Both the position numbers and the translations under genes were made by a program. Of a stretch of DNA of 31,633 nucleotides, positions 1 to 8,244 are shown piece after piece. Origin of the DNA: Lachnospiraceae bacterium (GTDB lineage Bacteria > Bacillota > Clostridia > Lachnospirales > Lachnospiraceae); assembly GCA_900770345.1 (NCBI GenBank), contig CAAGKF010000037.1:1-31633 (forward strand), in the 5' to 3' direction. Within the stretch, counting starts at the first letter, position 1; each line of letters opens with the position of its first letter. The notes under the pieces were generated by a model. The model was not told the origin of the DNA and searched no databases. It worked only from the letters and a program-made list of their open reading frames with translations.

Positions 1-308
1 TGAGAAGAGGCTCCTGCCTGCCTGAGATCTCCCTGATGCGGACCGGCGACGGCATCATTGAACTGAATTCCGTCCATGCTTCAAAAGCAAACGGCCTTGC
101 CGCTCTCTGCCGCCATCTGGATATCCCTATGTCCGGCGTTCTGGCCATCGGCGACAATCAGAATGATATCTCCATGCTGCGGCAGGCCGGCGTTTCCGTC
201 GCCATGGGAAATGCGGAGGAGGATGTTAAGGAAGCAGCTCAATACATTACCGGAACCAATGAAGAAGACGGAGCCGCGAAATTTCTGGAAGAATATTTTA
301 AAATTTAA
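1..308 (+). CDS. Cof-type HAD-superfamily phosphatase, 3' end only
   Basis: The open frame runs in from the left window edge and ends at a TAA at 306-308, so only about the last 100 residues are present. The visible part reads RTGDGIIEL, then SKANGLAAL, then GDNQNDISML, and ends with a VAMGNA segment. This is the classic C-terminal half of Cof/HAD-IIB hydrolases: a lysine (K of ASKANGL) followed by the GDxxND motif that binds Mg2+ in the phosphatase active site. Family members dephosphorylate small metabolites such as sugar phosphates or FMN in the cytoplasm. The substrate cannot be told. The start codon and the catalytic DxD motif lie outside the window. A new promoter follows immediately, so it ends its own transcript. 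Confidence 0.9.
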   Translation, partial: RRGSCLPEISLMRTGDGIIELNSVHASKANGLAALCRHLDIPMSGVLAIGDNQNDISMLRQAGVSVAMGNAEEDVKEAAQYITGTNEEDGAAKFLEEYFKI

Positions 309-314
309 ACCATA

Positions 315-344
315 TTGACAAATCTGCATATTATATGGTATAAA
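315..344 (+). promoter_or_regulatory. Sigma-A type promoter of the T-box/trpB transcript
   Basis: TTGACA at 315-320 and TATAAA at 339-344 with an 18-base spacer. It lies just after the HAD stop codon and about 25 bases before the T-box leader, so it fits as the start of the trpB transcript. Confidence 0.75.
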
Positions 345-368
345 TATCCGTAAGAAATAAACAAACCG

Positions 369-629
369 TTGAAGAAGAGTAAGTACCTTTTATTCTTCCG
401 ATCACAGAGAGCTGCCGTTGGTGGAAGGCAGTATCGGATCTAAGAGGGAATGGGCTTCTGAGGGCGAACGGAATTTAAGTATGTGAGCCGGAGAGAACAC
501 TCCGTTATCAAATTAAGCATATGATAGTATGCGATGAGTGGGTATGTTATTACCAAGCCGGGTGGCACCGCAGGAGTTTTACTCTTGTCCCTGCAAAATT
601 ATTTTGCGGGAGACAGGAGTATTTTTTTA
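369..629 (+). promoter_or_regulatory. T-box riboswitch, tryptophan-specific (specifier TGG)
   Basis: The leader has the T-box hallmarks in order. Stem I begins at GAAGAAGAGTAAGTACC (371 on) and holds an AGAGAGCTGC segment and a GGTGGAAGGCAG segment. The specifier loop reads GAA-TGG-GCTTCTGAG with TGG at 451-453. The conserved T-box bulge GGGTGGCACCGC is at 560-571. A terminator stem runs 581-620 (ACTCTTGTCCCTGCAAAAT paired with ATTTTGCGGGAGACAGGAGT) and is followed by seven T. In the known mechanism, uncharged tRNA pairs with the specifier and the GGTGG bulge and stabilises the antiterminator. TGG predicts tRNA-Trp, which agrees with the downstream tryptophan synthase beta gene. Confidence 0.95.
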
Positions 630-722
630 TGCCAGAACCACTGCCGGAACCTGGCAGACGGCAGATCTTCCGCAGGAATCAGAAATTGGCGTCAGCCAGA
701 GAGATGAAAGGAGAAAACAAAT

Positions 723-2111
723 ATGAGTGAAGCAGCAAACATCCCTTACAAGATTTATCTGGAAGAAAAGGAAATGCCGAAAGAATGGTATAACGTACGT
801 GCAGATATGAAGAACAAACCGGCTCCTCTTCTGAATCCGGGTACTTTAAAGCCCATGACTCCCGAAGAGCTGGGTGTGGTATTCTGCGACGAGCTGGTAA
901 AGCAGGAGCTGGATAATGATAACGCCTATATCCCGATCCCCGAGGAGATCCGCAGTTTTTACAAAATGTACCGTCCCTCTCCTCTTGTGAGAGCCTACTG
1001 CCTGGAGCAGAAGCTGGATACTCCCGCAAAGATCTATTATAAATTTGAAGGCAACAACACCAGCGGAAGCCACAAGCTGAATTCCGCCATTGCCCAGGCT
1101 TATTACGCCAAGAAGCAGGGCTTAAAGGGCGTCACCACAGAAACCGGCGCCGGCCAGTGGGGAACCGCTCTTTCCATGGCATGCGCGTACCTTGGACTGG
1201 ACTGCAAGGTTTATATGGTAAAATGCTCCTATGAGCAGAAACCCTTCCGCCGTGAAGTTATGAGAACCTACGGCGCTGATGTCACTCCTTCTCCCTCCGA
1301 TACCACAAACATCGGAAGAAAGATCCTGGCAGACCATCCGGGAACTACCGGAAGCCTGGGCTGTGCCATCTCGGAAGCGGTAGAGTGTGCCACCAGCCGT
1401 GAGGGATACCGCTACGTTCTGGGAAGCGTTCTGAATCAGGTGCTTCTCCATCAGTCAGTCATCGGTCTGGAGACAACGGCTGCTCTTGACAAATACGGCA
1501 TCAAGGCAGATATGATCATCGGCTGCGCCGGCGGCGGTTCCAATCTGGGAGGTCTGATCTCTCCGTTTATGGGTCAGAAGCTGCGGGGTGAAGCAGATTA
1601 TCAGTTCATCGCGGTTGAGCCGGCCTCCTGCCCCAGCCTTACCCGAGGCAAATATGTATATGACTTCTGTGATACCGGAATGGTAACGCCTCTCGCGAAA
1701 ATGTACACCCTGGGAAGCGGCTTCATCCCCTCTCCCAATCACGCAGGCGGACTGCGCTATCACGGCATGAGTTCCATTTTGTCACAGCTTTATGCTGACG
1801 GATTAATGGAAGCCCGCTCCGTAGAACAGACCTCCGTATTCGAGGCAGCGGAAATGTTCGCAAGAGTGGAAGGAATCCTCCCTGCTCCGGAAAGCTCCCA
1901 CGCGATCCGCGTAGCCATTGACGAAGCCCTGAAATGCAAGGAAACCGGCGAGGAAAAGACCATCGTCTTCGGCCTGACCGGAACCGGATATTTTGATATG
2001 GTTGCCTACGAAAAATACAACAACGGAGAAATGACCGACTACATCCCCACAGATGCCGATCTTCAGGTCGGATTTGACGGAATCCCCAAATTCCCGGGAA
2101 ATGAGATCTGA
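723..2111 (+). CDS. trpB: Tryptophan synthase beta chain, TrpB2 type
   Basis: A 462-residue PLP enzyme that condenses indole with L-serine to tryptophan. The PLP lysine is K118 in GSHKLNSA, the catalytic glutamate is E140 in ETGAGQWG, and the phosphate-binding glycine loop is GCAGGGSN at 267-274. The length and the long N-terminal extension (a segment before the YRPSPLVRA motif) match the TrpB2 subgroup rather than the ~400-residue TrpB1 that partners TrpA. No trpA or other trp gene is adjacent, which is usual for TrpB2 and suggests indole salvage or a stand-alone role. The ATG follows AAAGGAG (707-713) at normal spacing. Expression is under the tryptophan T-box directly upstream. It ends before a bidirectional terminator. 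Confidence 0.93.
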   Translation: MSEAANIPYKIYLEEKEMPKEWYNVRADMKNKPAPLLNPGTLKPMTPEELGVVFCDELVKQELDNDNAYIPIPEEIRSFYKMYRPSPLVRAYCLEQKLDTPAKIYYKFEGNNTSGSHKLNSAIAQAYYAKKQGLKGVTTETGAGQWGTALSMACAYLGLDCKVYMVKCSYEQKPFRREVMRTYGADVTPSPSDTTNIGRKILADHPGTTGSLGCAISEAVECATSREGYRYVLGSVLNQVLLHQSVIGLETTAALDKYGIKADMIIGCAGGGSNLGGLISPFMGQKLRGEADYQFIAVEPASCPSLTRGKYVYDFCDTGMVTPLAKMYTLGSGFIPSPNHAGGLRYHGMSSILSQLYADGLMEARSVEQTSVFEAAEMFARVEGILPAPESSHAIRVAIDEALKCKETGEEKTIVFGLTGTGYFDMVAYEKYNNGEMTDYIPTDADLQVGFDGIPKFPGNEI

Positions 2112-2134
2112 CAGTCTGAATAATAAAGAATAAT

Positions 2135-2190
2135 AAAAAAATTTAACCTTCGGGAGGGTATGAGCGAACTTCCGGAGGTTAAATTTTACT
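2135..2190. terminator. Bidirectional intrinsic terminator between trpB and gdhA
   Basis: AAATTTAACCTTCGG pairs with CCGGAGGTTAAATTT across a loop of about 20 bases. A-runs before the stem give a T-run on the minus strand, and TTTT follows on the plus strand, so it can end both convergent transcripts. Confidence 0.85.
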
Positions 2191-2233
2191 CTTATTTTTA
2201 CATAATATTAAGGATATTTAAGGCATTATACGA

Positions 2234-3568
2234 TTAAACAATACCCTGTCCCAGCATAGCCTCAACAACCTTCTCAAATCCGGCGATATTGGCGCCTGCT
2301 ACATAGTTGCCCGGCACGCCGTATCTCTCGGCTGCATCTGCTGCCTTTGCGAAGATGTCAACCATGATGCCGTGAAGCTTCTCATCAACCTCTTCAAATG
2401 TCCAGGACATTCTTAAGGAGTTCTGGCTCTGCTCCAGACCGGAGGTTGCTACGCCGCCGGCGTTTGCTGCCTTGCCCGGCATGAACAGGATCTTCTTCTC
2501 AACAAACAGATCCGTTGCTTCTCTGGTGGAAGGCATGTTGGCGCCCTCAGCTACCGCAAAGCATCCGTTTGCGATCAGAGTCTGTGCATCTTCCAGATTC
2601 AGCTCATTCTGAGTAGCACATGGAAGCGCGATATCACACGGAATCGTCCAGATACCCTTGCCTTCTGTGTAAACAGCGCCGGGAACTGCCTCTGCATACT
2701 CCTTGATACGTCCTCTGCGTACTTCCTTGATCTCCTTCACAACGTCCAGCTTGATGCCGTCCTTGTCATAGATATATCCGTTGGAATCGCTCATGGCAAC
2801 AACCTTTGCGCCCAGAGACTGAACCTTCTCAACTGCGTAAATAGCAACGTTGCCGGAACCGGATACAAGAACAGTCTTTCCTGCCAGCTCCTTGCCGTTG
2901 TGCTTTAACATCTCATCCAGCATGTAAATCAGACCGTAACCGGTAGCCTGAGTTCTTGCCAGGGAGCCGCCGAAGGACAGGCCCTTTCCGGTAAGTACGC
3001 CTTCATATAATCCGGTGAGTCTCTTATACTGTCCGAACAGGAAGCCAACCTCTCTTCCGCCTACGCCGATATCACCTGCAGGAACGTCTGTATCCTTGCC
3101 GATGTGACGATACAGCTCTGTCATAAAGCTCTGGCAGAATGCCATAACTTCACGGTCAGACTTGCCCTTCGGATCAAAGTTGGAACCGCCCTTGCCGCCG
3201 CCCATAGGAAGACCGGTCAGGGAATTCTTTAATGTCTGCTCAAAGCCTAGGAATTTTAAGATGCTCTGGTTTACAGAAGGATGGAAACGCAGACCGCCCT
3301 TGTACGGTCCGATAGCGCTGTTGAACTGAACTCTGTATCCCTTATTGACCTGAACCTTGCCATTGTCATCTACCCACGGAACACGGAAGGAAATGATTCT
3401 CTCCGGTTCTGTAAAACGTTCCAGAATACCAGCCTTGCGGTATTTCTCCTCATTAGCGTCAATAACCAGCTTTAAGGAATCAAGAACTTCCTTTACTGCC
3501 TGATGAAATTCCGGCTCACCCGGATTCTGTGCTACGACTCTGTCGTAAATCTCGTCTACATAAGACAT
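2234..3568 (-). CDS. gdhA: Glutamate dehydrogenase, probably NADP-specific
   Basis: A 444-residue hexameric-type glutamate dehydrogenase that interconverts 2-oxoglutarate plus ammonia and glutamate in the cytoplasm. K90 (GPYKGGLRFHP), K114, K126 (PMGGGKGGSNFDP) and D166 (PAGDIGVG) fall one position from the known catalytic K89, K113, K125 and D165 of the Clostridium symbiosum enzyme, so the fold and active site look intact. The nucleotide-binding segment reads GSGNVAIYAVEK and then MSDSNGYIYD. The serine of SDS resembles the E. coli NADP enzyme more than the NAD-specific C. symbiosum one, so NADPH use in ammonia assimilation is the inferred role. The ATG is preceded by AAGGAGGG. It has its own promoter and is a single-gene unit. 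Confidence 0.95.
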   Translation of the reverse strand: MSYVDEIYDRVVAQNPGEPEFHQAVKEVLDSLKLVIDANEEKYRKAGILERFTEPERIISFRVPWVDDNGKVQVNKGYRVQFNSAIGPYKGGLRFHPSVNQSILKFLGFEQTLKNSLTGLPMGGGKGGSNFDPKGKSDREVMAFCQSFMTELYRHIGKDTDVPAGDIGVGGREVGFLFGQYKRLTGLYEGVLTGKGLSFGGSLARTQATGYGLIYMLDEMLKHNGKELAGKTVLVSGSGNVAIYAVEKVQSLGAKVVAMSDSNGYIYDKDGIKLDVVKEIKEVRRGRIKEYAEAVPGAVYTEGKGIWTIPCDIALPCATQNELNLEDAQTLIANGCFAVAEGANMPSTREATDLFVEKKILFMPGKAANAGGVATSGLEQSQNSLRMSWTFEEVDEKLHGIMVDIFAKAADAAERYGVPGNYVAGANIAGFEKVVEAMLGQGIV

Positions 3569-3638
3569 TTGAATAACCCTCCTTGGTTTTTAATAAGTGT
3601 GGGGATGCCTTGTTTTCTTCGACACACACTTTAGAAAG

Positions 3639-3667
3639 AGTATATCAAGTTAATTTGTTAAAGTCAA
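3639..3667 (-). promoter_or_regulatory. Promoter of gdhA
   Basis: On the minus strand TTGACT (3662-3667) and TATACT (3639-3644) are separated by exactly 17 bases. The start codon of gdhA is about 70 bases downstream. The surrounding 3640-3720 stretch is strongly AT-rich. Confidence 0.8.
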
Positions 3668-3818
3668 TAAGTATATAAATCTAAATTTTAACGCGAAAAA
3701 ATTCAAAATCTTTTAAAAAATACTCTGTTTTCCGGATTTGTCTAAAATTATTCAGTATCTGCGGCATCAGAGCGTACGGAATCCCGCAAAGGCTCTGCCT
3801 GGCAGCAGCAGTATTGTC

Positions 3819-3867
3819 AAAAAAGCCAGTATCTCATATGCCGTAAAAGCATATGGGATCTGGCTTC
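3819..3867 (-). terminator. Intrinsic terminator after tctA
   Basis: On the minus strand AGCCAGATCCCATATGC pairs with GCATATGAGATACTGGCT and is followed by six T. It sits about 80 bases after the tctA stop and closes the long minus-strand run. Between it and the gdhA promoter (3670-3818) I see no gene or other clear signal. Confidence 0.88.
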
Positions 3868-3946
3868 ATTTTTCTGTATACGCAGACGTTTCACAACTCC
3901 GGCGCAGCTCATCCGGCTGCTCCCCGCCGCATTTTCTTCCGTTCTG

Positions 3947-5422
3947 CTATCTCTCCGCTGCCTTCTTCGCTCTTCTCTGGATCAGAGGGATACTCAGAGA
4001 AATACAGATCAGAACAGCAAACACAATCGTAATTACAGATGATACAAAGGTAGCGTAAGAACCGCCTGACATCAGGAGCGCCCTCTTAAAATGAGTCTCC
4101 GCCATGGGACCCAGGATCAGTCCCAGAATAATAGGTGAAGCGGAAGCCTCCATTTTCTGCAGGAAATATCCGATGATTCCGAATATCAGCATGATCCAGA
4201 TATCGAATACGTTATTGGACATCGCATAGGAGCCTACAACACAGAGAACCATGATAACAGGCACCAGTATCTGCTTTGGTACAGAAAGTACCTTGATAAA
4301 CACACGGATGCAGGAAAGTCCCAGAAGAACCATACAGCAGTTGGCAATAAAGGCGCCTGCAAAGATCGTATACACCAGAACCGCATTTTCCTTAAACAGC
4401 ATGGGCCCCGGCTGAAGTCCCTGAATCGTCAGGGCTCCGATCATGATAGCCGCGACAGAATCTCCCGGGACACCCAGCGTCAGCATCGGAATTAAGGCTC
4501 CGCCTGTTACTCCGTTATTTCCCGCCTCCGGGGCAATGATTCCCTCGGGAATTCCTGTTCCGAATTTTTCCGGATGCTTGGACATATTTTTTACCTGACC
4601 GTAAGATACAAATGCCGCTATATCTGTTCCTGCTCCCGGAATAATACCGATAAAGGTACCTACCATACCAAAAATAGGCGCAAGCTTTGCAATCAGCTTC
4701 CAGTCACTCCTGGGCGGAATTACATTCTTCACATGAGAATCCACCGTCTGTTTATTCATGATCTCCTCAATCCCCTGAAATGCCTGAGACATAGCAAACA
4801 GACCGATCATAACCGGGATATAGCTGATGCCGCTGTAAAGATTCACGCTGTTAAAGGTAAAACGCGGAAAACCGGTGATCCCGTCAATACCCACACAGGA
4901 AAGCAGAAAACCGAAGGCTCCGCAGATCAGTCCCTTTGCAAGGGATTTTCCCGATACACTGGCGATAACTGTCAGACCGAAAACGGCCAGCATAAAAAAC
5001 TCCGGTGAGCTGAAATGAAGAGCCAGCTTGGCAAGCTGCGGCGAAATCAGCATCAGAATAATGCAGCTGACAACTCCCCCTGTAAAAGAGGACAGTGTGG
5101 AAAGTCCCAGTGCTCTTCCGGCCTCTCCTCTCTTGGAAAACTCATAGCCGTCCAGAACCGTTGCGGCAGCTGCCGGAGTTCCCGGTGTTCTCAGAAGAAT
5201 TGCCGATATGGAACCGCCGTAAACTGCTCCGAAATAAACGCCCAGGAGCAGCATAATACCCACATCGGCATCCATACCGAAGGTAAGAGGAAGAACCAGA
5301 GCCACTCCCATGGTAGATGTAAGTCCGGGAAGACACCCGATAAAGATACCGGCTCCTACACCCAGAAAGATAAAAAACAGAAGCTGGGGATCCAGTATCG
5401 CAGATAATACTTCTAATGCCAT
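3947..5422 (-). CDS. tctA: Tripartite tricarboxylate transporter large membrane subunit TctA
   Basis: A 491-residue protein made of many hydrophobic segments. It has the TctA-family signatures near the N-terminus (GCLPGLTSTMGVALVLPLTF, PGTPAAAATVLDGYE) and the mirrored second copy in the middle (GIIPGAGTDIAAFVSYG, GVPGDSVAAIMIGAL). The family forms the transport channel of a secondary importer that takes substrate from an extracytoplasmic binding protein (TctC). Known substrates of family members include citrate, other tri- and dicarboxylates, and aromatic acids. It is the last gene of tctC-tctB-tctA, starts 22 bases after tctB, has a GGAGG ribosome site and is followed by a strong terminator. 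The substrate is not predictable. The neighbourhood suggests an organic acid used by the upstream molybdoenzyme. Confidence 0.95.
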   Translation of the reverse strand: MALEVLSAILDPQLLFFIFLGVGAGIFIGCLPGLTSTMGVALVLPLTFGMDADVGIMLLLGVYFGAVYGGSISAILLRTPGTPAAAATVLDGYEFSKRGEAGRALGLSTLSSFTGGVVSCIILMLISPQLAKLALHFSSPEFFMLAVFGLTVIASVSGKSLAKGLICGAFGFLLSCVGIDGITGFPRFTFNSVNLYSGISYIPVMIGLFAMSQAFQGIEEIMNKQTVDSHVKNVIPPRSDWKLIAKLAPIFGMVGTFIGIIPGAGTDIAAFVSYGQVKNMSKHPEKFGTGIPEGIIAPEAGNNGVTGGALIPMLTLGVPGDSVAAIMIGALTIQGLQPGPMLFKENAVLVYTIFAGAFIANCCMVLLGLSCIRVFIKVLSVPKQILVPVIMVLCVVGSYAMSNNVFDIWIMLIFGIIGYFLQKMEASASPIILGLILGPMAETHFKRALLMSGGSYATFVSSVITIVFAVLICISLSIPLIQRRAKKAAER

Positions 5423-5444
5423 AATAAACTACCTCCACAATCTA

Positions 5445-5897
5445 TTAAAACAGAAGCCCAAAACTGAGCGACACATGAAGCACCAGGCTGAATACCACAT
5501 AAATCAGGCCCACTACCGCCGCCGAGATCACACAGCAGGATACATACTTATAGATGCTAAGCCACCGGATCATGCCGAACAGCAGCAGAAAGCTTGTAAC
5601 ACAAAAGCCCAGAAGCGGCATAAGAATTACATACAATACCATAATTCCCATTGTCAGATATGCCCGTTTATTGTCCGCAGAGGAGAGTCCCAGGGGGACA
5701 TCCTCCTCTGCCGGAAGCCGCAGGCTGGTAATAACCAGGCTGATCGCGGCAGTCAGCATCAGTACTGCGATAATGATGGGAAAGAAACCGGGACCCGGTA
5801 TTCCGTCCTGCCCTTTCGGATACAACATGCTCTGTATGATTACCAAAACACCCAGCAGTGAAAACACTCCCGCAAATATCAAATTTCCTTTTTTCAT
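5445..5897 (-). CDS. tctB: Tripartite tricarboxylate transporter small membrane subunit TctB
   Basis: A 150-residue membrane protein with four predicted membrane segments, which is the usual size and topology for TctB. The first segment starts right after MKKGN (LIFAGVFSLLGVLVIIQSML), followed by a GPGFFPIIIAVLML segment typical of the family and two helices in the C-terminal half. It partners TctA; its precise role is poorly known. It lies between tctC (31 bases upstream) and tctA (22 bases downstream) in the same direction, as in the standard operon. Confidence 0.9.
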   Translation of the reverse strand: MKKGNLIFAGVFSLLGVLVIIQSMLYPKGQDGIPGPGFFPIIIAVLMLTAAISLVITSLRLPAEEDVPLGLSSADNKRAYLTMGIMVLYVILMPLLGFCVTSFLLLFGMIRWLSIYKYVSCCVISAAVVGLIYVVFSLVLHVSLSFGLLF

Positions 5898-5928
5898 CTG
5901 TTCTTTCCCCAGCTTTCTGATTTTCCTT

Positions 5929-6891
5929 TTATTTCGCCAGATTCATGGACTCCATAAGCTTTTTGTACATCTCATTTTCAGCTTCGATTCTCTTGCCGAA
6001 TTGCTCAGAGCCTTCAATTACGATTGGATACATAGCGTTGTTCATGAATTCTGTAAACTTCTCGCTTTTTGCAGCTTCCATAAAGGTATCTTCCAGATAC
6101 TTCACGATCTCATCAGGAGTATCCTTTGGACATCCGAGGCCTCTCCATGCTCCGATAGATACATCATATCCCAGCTCCTTGGCGGTCGGGATGTCGGGAG
6201 CTTCCGGCATACGCTCATCAGACAGAGCTGCCAGCACACGGAACTCTCCGGACTGTACATGGGGATAAACCTCTGCGTAGCTGCAGGAAATGAAATCGAT
6301 ATGTCCGCCCAGCAGAGAGGTGATCATAAGAGCTCCTCCCTCAAATGGAACATGGGTAAATTTGGTATCAGCAGCCTGCTCCAGACCAACATTGGCCAGA
6401 TGCCAGATAGCGCCTACACCGGAGTTTCCGGCCTGAAGATTCTTTTCCTTGGATGCCTGCAGAAGGTCATCCAGCGTCTGATAAGGTGAATCAGAACGGA
6501 CGGTAATAACGCTGCAGGAATAGTTCGGCATCATGATCGGCTGCCACTTATCATAATAAACATCGCCGCCCGTACCGGCATGAGGCAGTGTAACAAGCTC
6601 AACCGCAATGTTTGTGATCGTGTAGCCGTCCGGCTTTGCATTCTGCCCGTAGGACATACCTACTGTACCGCCGCTTCCTGTTCTGTTCTCAACCGCAATG
6701 CCCTTGGGGAACTTGTCCTTTGCGCAGTCTACCAGAGCACGGATGATCGTGTCATTGCCGCCGCCTGCGGCAAAGGGACACACAACGGTTACCGGCTTGT
6801 CCGGATATTTTGCGTTTGCTCCCTTGGAACATCCTGCGGTTGCCAATACCATGGCTGCCAGTGCAGCTGCTGCCAGAATTCTCTTTTTCAT
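5929..6891 (-). CDS. tctC: Tripartite tricarboxylate transporter substrate-binding lipoprotein TctC
   Basis: A 320-residue extracytoplasmic solute receptor of the TctC/BugT family. The N-terminus MKKRILAAAALAAMVLATAGC is a lipoprotein signal peptide with the lipid cysteine at position 21. The mature part opens with YPDKPVTVVCPFAAGGGNDTIIR, the family signature for the first carboxylate-binding loop, and has AGNSGVGAIWHLA later for the second. I chose the ATG at 6891 because it directly follows AGGAAG and begins the signal peptide. An upstream in-frame ATG at 6936 would add 15 lysine-rich residues that spoil the signal. It captures the substrate outside the cell and delivers it to TctAB. The gap to the upstream FAD oxidoreductase is 109 bases, with no strong terminator seen. 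Confidence 0.93.
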   Translation of the reverse strand: MKKRILAAAALAAMVLATAGCSKGANAKYPDKPVTVVCPFAAGGGNDTIIRALVDCAKDKFPKGIAVENRTGSGGTVGMSYGQNAKPDGYTITNIAVELVTLPHAGTGGDVYYDKWQPIMMPNYSCSVITVRSDSPYQTLDDLLQASKEKNLQAGNSGVGAIWHLANVGLEQAADTKFTHVPFEGGALMITSLLGGHIDFISCSYAEVYPHVQSGEFRVLAALSDERMPEAPDIPTAKELGYDVSIGAWRGLGCPKDTPDEIVKYLEDTFMEAAKSEKFTEFMNNAMYPIVIEGSEQFGKRIEAENEMYKKLMESMNLAK

Positions 6892-6971
6892 AATTTTTAC
6901 TTCCTTTCCTTCTTTTTTTATATTTTTTATGCGCATCCCGGCTGACCGTGGATACTCATTAAAACTTTCTG

Positions 6972-6990
6972 ATATCAGATCCGCTGATAT
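6972..6990. promoter_or_regulatory. Inverted repeat upstream of tctC, possible operator
   Basis: ATATCAG, five bases, CTGATAT: a perfect 7-bp inverted repeat between the FAD oxidoreductase stop and the tctC start. The half-site recurs nearby as GCTGATATTAA at 6983 and 7073 and GCTGATATCAA at 7103 (the last two inside the 3' end of the upstream gene). It may be a regulator site for the transporter genes. No regulator is assigned. Confidence 0.35.
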
Positions 6991-7000
6991 TAAAATGATA

Positions 7001-8242
7001 TTAAATAAGACGCATTACGCTTTCCGCCCTGTTCTTTCTCACATCCTCATCAAAACAGTGAAAGTCCGCTATGCTGATATTAAACAGAGACTTTTCTACT
7101 CCGCTGATATCAATTTGATTTTTGATCAGATACTGCCATATTCCCGTTCCCGCGATATCCCCCTGAAACAATGCGCCCACCACACGCTCATCCCGCAGGA
7201 TCAGCTTTTTGTATTTCGTGGGAGTAATCTGGGTAAGTATGGTATAGTTATCACCGTCTGCCCCGGCGCTTCCCACCGAAAGCATGGGAAGTCCGAAAAA
7301 GCTGCAGGTATTTTTCACACAGAACCGGTCCGTATACTGCTCATTTCCTCCGGCCATATTGACCGCCGCCACTCTTCCCTGTTCCACGGCATTGGGCCAG
7401 ATCCCGGAGAGACCCGTTATGTCCCCTGCCGCATACACATCCTCACAGGATGTGCGCATGTATTCATCCACCTGTATCCCTCTGTTGATAAAAATATCAG
7501 AACCGTTTAAAAACAAGGTATTGGGACGCACACCTGCCGCAACAACGATCACATCACAGGAAAGCACCGTACCATCTGAAAGAGTAACTTCCCGGATATT
7601 ATCTTCCTCATCCAAAACAGAATCGCTGGCTCCTACTCCCAGGTAAAAGGCAACTCCGGCCTTTTCAAACAGCTCCTGGTATCTCTTTGCGCACACCTCA
7701 TCTGTCTGAAGAGGCATGATGCGGGATGCCAGCTCCACTACCGTCACATCTGCCTTCTGTTCTGCCAGCGCGTAGGCCACATCCATTCCGATCAGCCCCG
7801 AGCCGATAATCAGAACCTTTTTTCCCGGACCACATGCCTTTTTCAGCGCTTTTGCATCTTTCAGATCCCGGAAACCGTATACATTGGCGGCATTTCTGAA
7901 ATTAGGCACGGGAGGGATCGAGTACGCTGAGCCTGCCGCTATTAAAAGCTTGTCATAAGGGATCACTCCCTCATCTGTTACAATCTCCCTTTCGGCGGTA
8001 CGCACAGAACGGACATTCCTGTTTCCAAGAAAAGCGATTCCGTTTTTTTGAAAAAAATCCTTCTCCGTAAAAACAAGCTGCTCCTCCCTGCGCTCCCCCG
8101 ACAGATACCGGTGAAGCATACACCGCGAATAGGGGAATCCATCTCTTGCGATAACCGTGATTTCTTCCCAGGGTTTCCGGCCGGCAAGCTCCGATGCCGC
8201 CGATATGCCCGCAGGACCTGCTCCGATAATTACTGACCGCAT
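7001..8242 (-). CDS. FAD-dependent NAD(P)H oxidoreductase (FNOR/NirB-N-like)
   Basis: A 413-residue two-nucleotide-domain flavoprotein. The FAD site is GAGPAG at residues 7-12, the NAD(P)H site is GSGLIG in KKVLIIGSGLIGMDVAYALAE, and the second FAD contact is DVYAAGDI. This places it in the class II pyridine-nucleotide oxidoreductases that include rubredoxin reductases, the NirB N-terminus and the FNOR found next to CooF in carboxydotrophs. Such enzymes pass electrons between NAD(P)H and iron-sulfur or rubredoxin partners. The ATG at 8242 follows GAGGAGGAG and lies two bases after the upstream ferredoxin stop; an earlier in-frame start at 8293 would overlap that gene and add a non-family tail. 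The tight coupling to two ferredoxins and a molybdoenzyme suggests it is the electron entry point. Confidence 0.88.
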   Translation of the reverse strand: MRSVIIGAGPAGISAASELAGRKPWEEITVIARDGFPYSRCMLHRYLSGERREEQLVFTEKDFFQKNGIAFLGNRNVRSVRTAEREIVTDEGVIPYDKLLIAAGSAYSIPPVPNFRNAANVYGFRDLKDAKALKKACGPGKKVLIIGSGLIGMDVAYALAEQKADVTVVELASRIMPLQTDEVCAKRYQELFEKAGVAFYLGVGASDSVLDEEDNIREVTLSDGTVLSCDVIVVAAGVRPNTLFLNGSDIFINRGIQVDEYMRTSCEDVYAAGDITGLSGIWPNAVEQGRVAAVNMAGGNEQYTDRFCVKNTCSFFGLPMLSVGSAGADGDNYTILTQITPTKYKKLILRDERVVGALFQGDIAGTGIWQYLIKNQIDISGVEKSLFNISIADFHCFDEDVRKNRAESVMRLI

Positions 8243-8244
8243 CT

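Noticed and set aside
521..730. Open frame of 69 residues across the T-box leader
   Set aside because: It lies across the T-box bulge and terminator, has no ribosome site and its sequence is dictated by the conserved RNA.
3738..4058. Open frame on the plus strand between gdhA and tctA
   Set aside because: It covers the tct terminator and the antisense of tctA; no family resemblance and no ribosome site.
5310..6489. Long plus-strand open frames opposite tctB and tctC
   Set aside because: They are antisense shadows of well-identified transporter genes, with low-complexity, cysteine/serine-rich translations.
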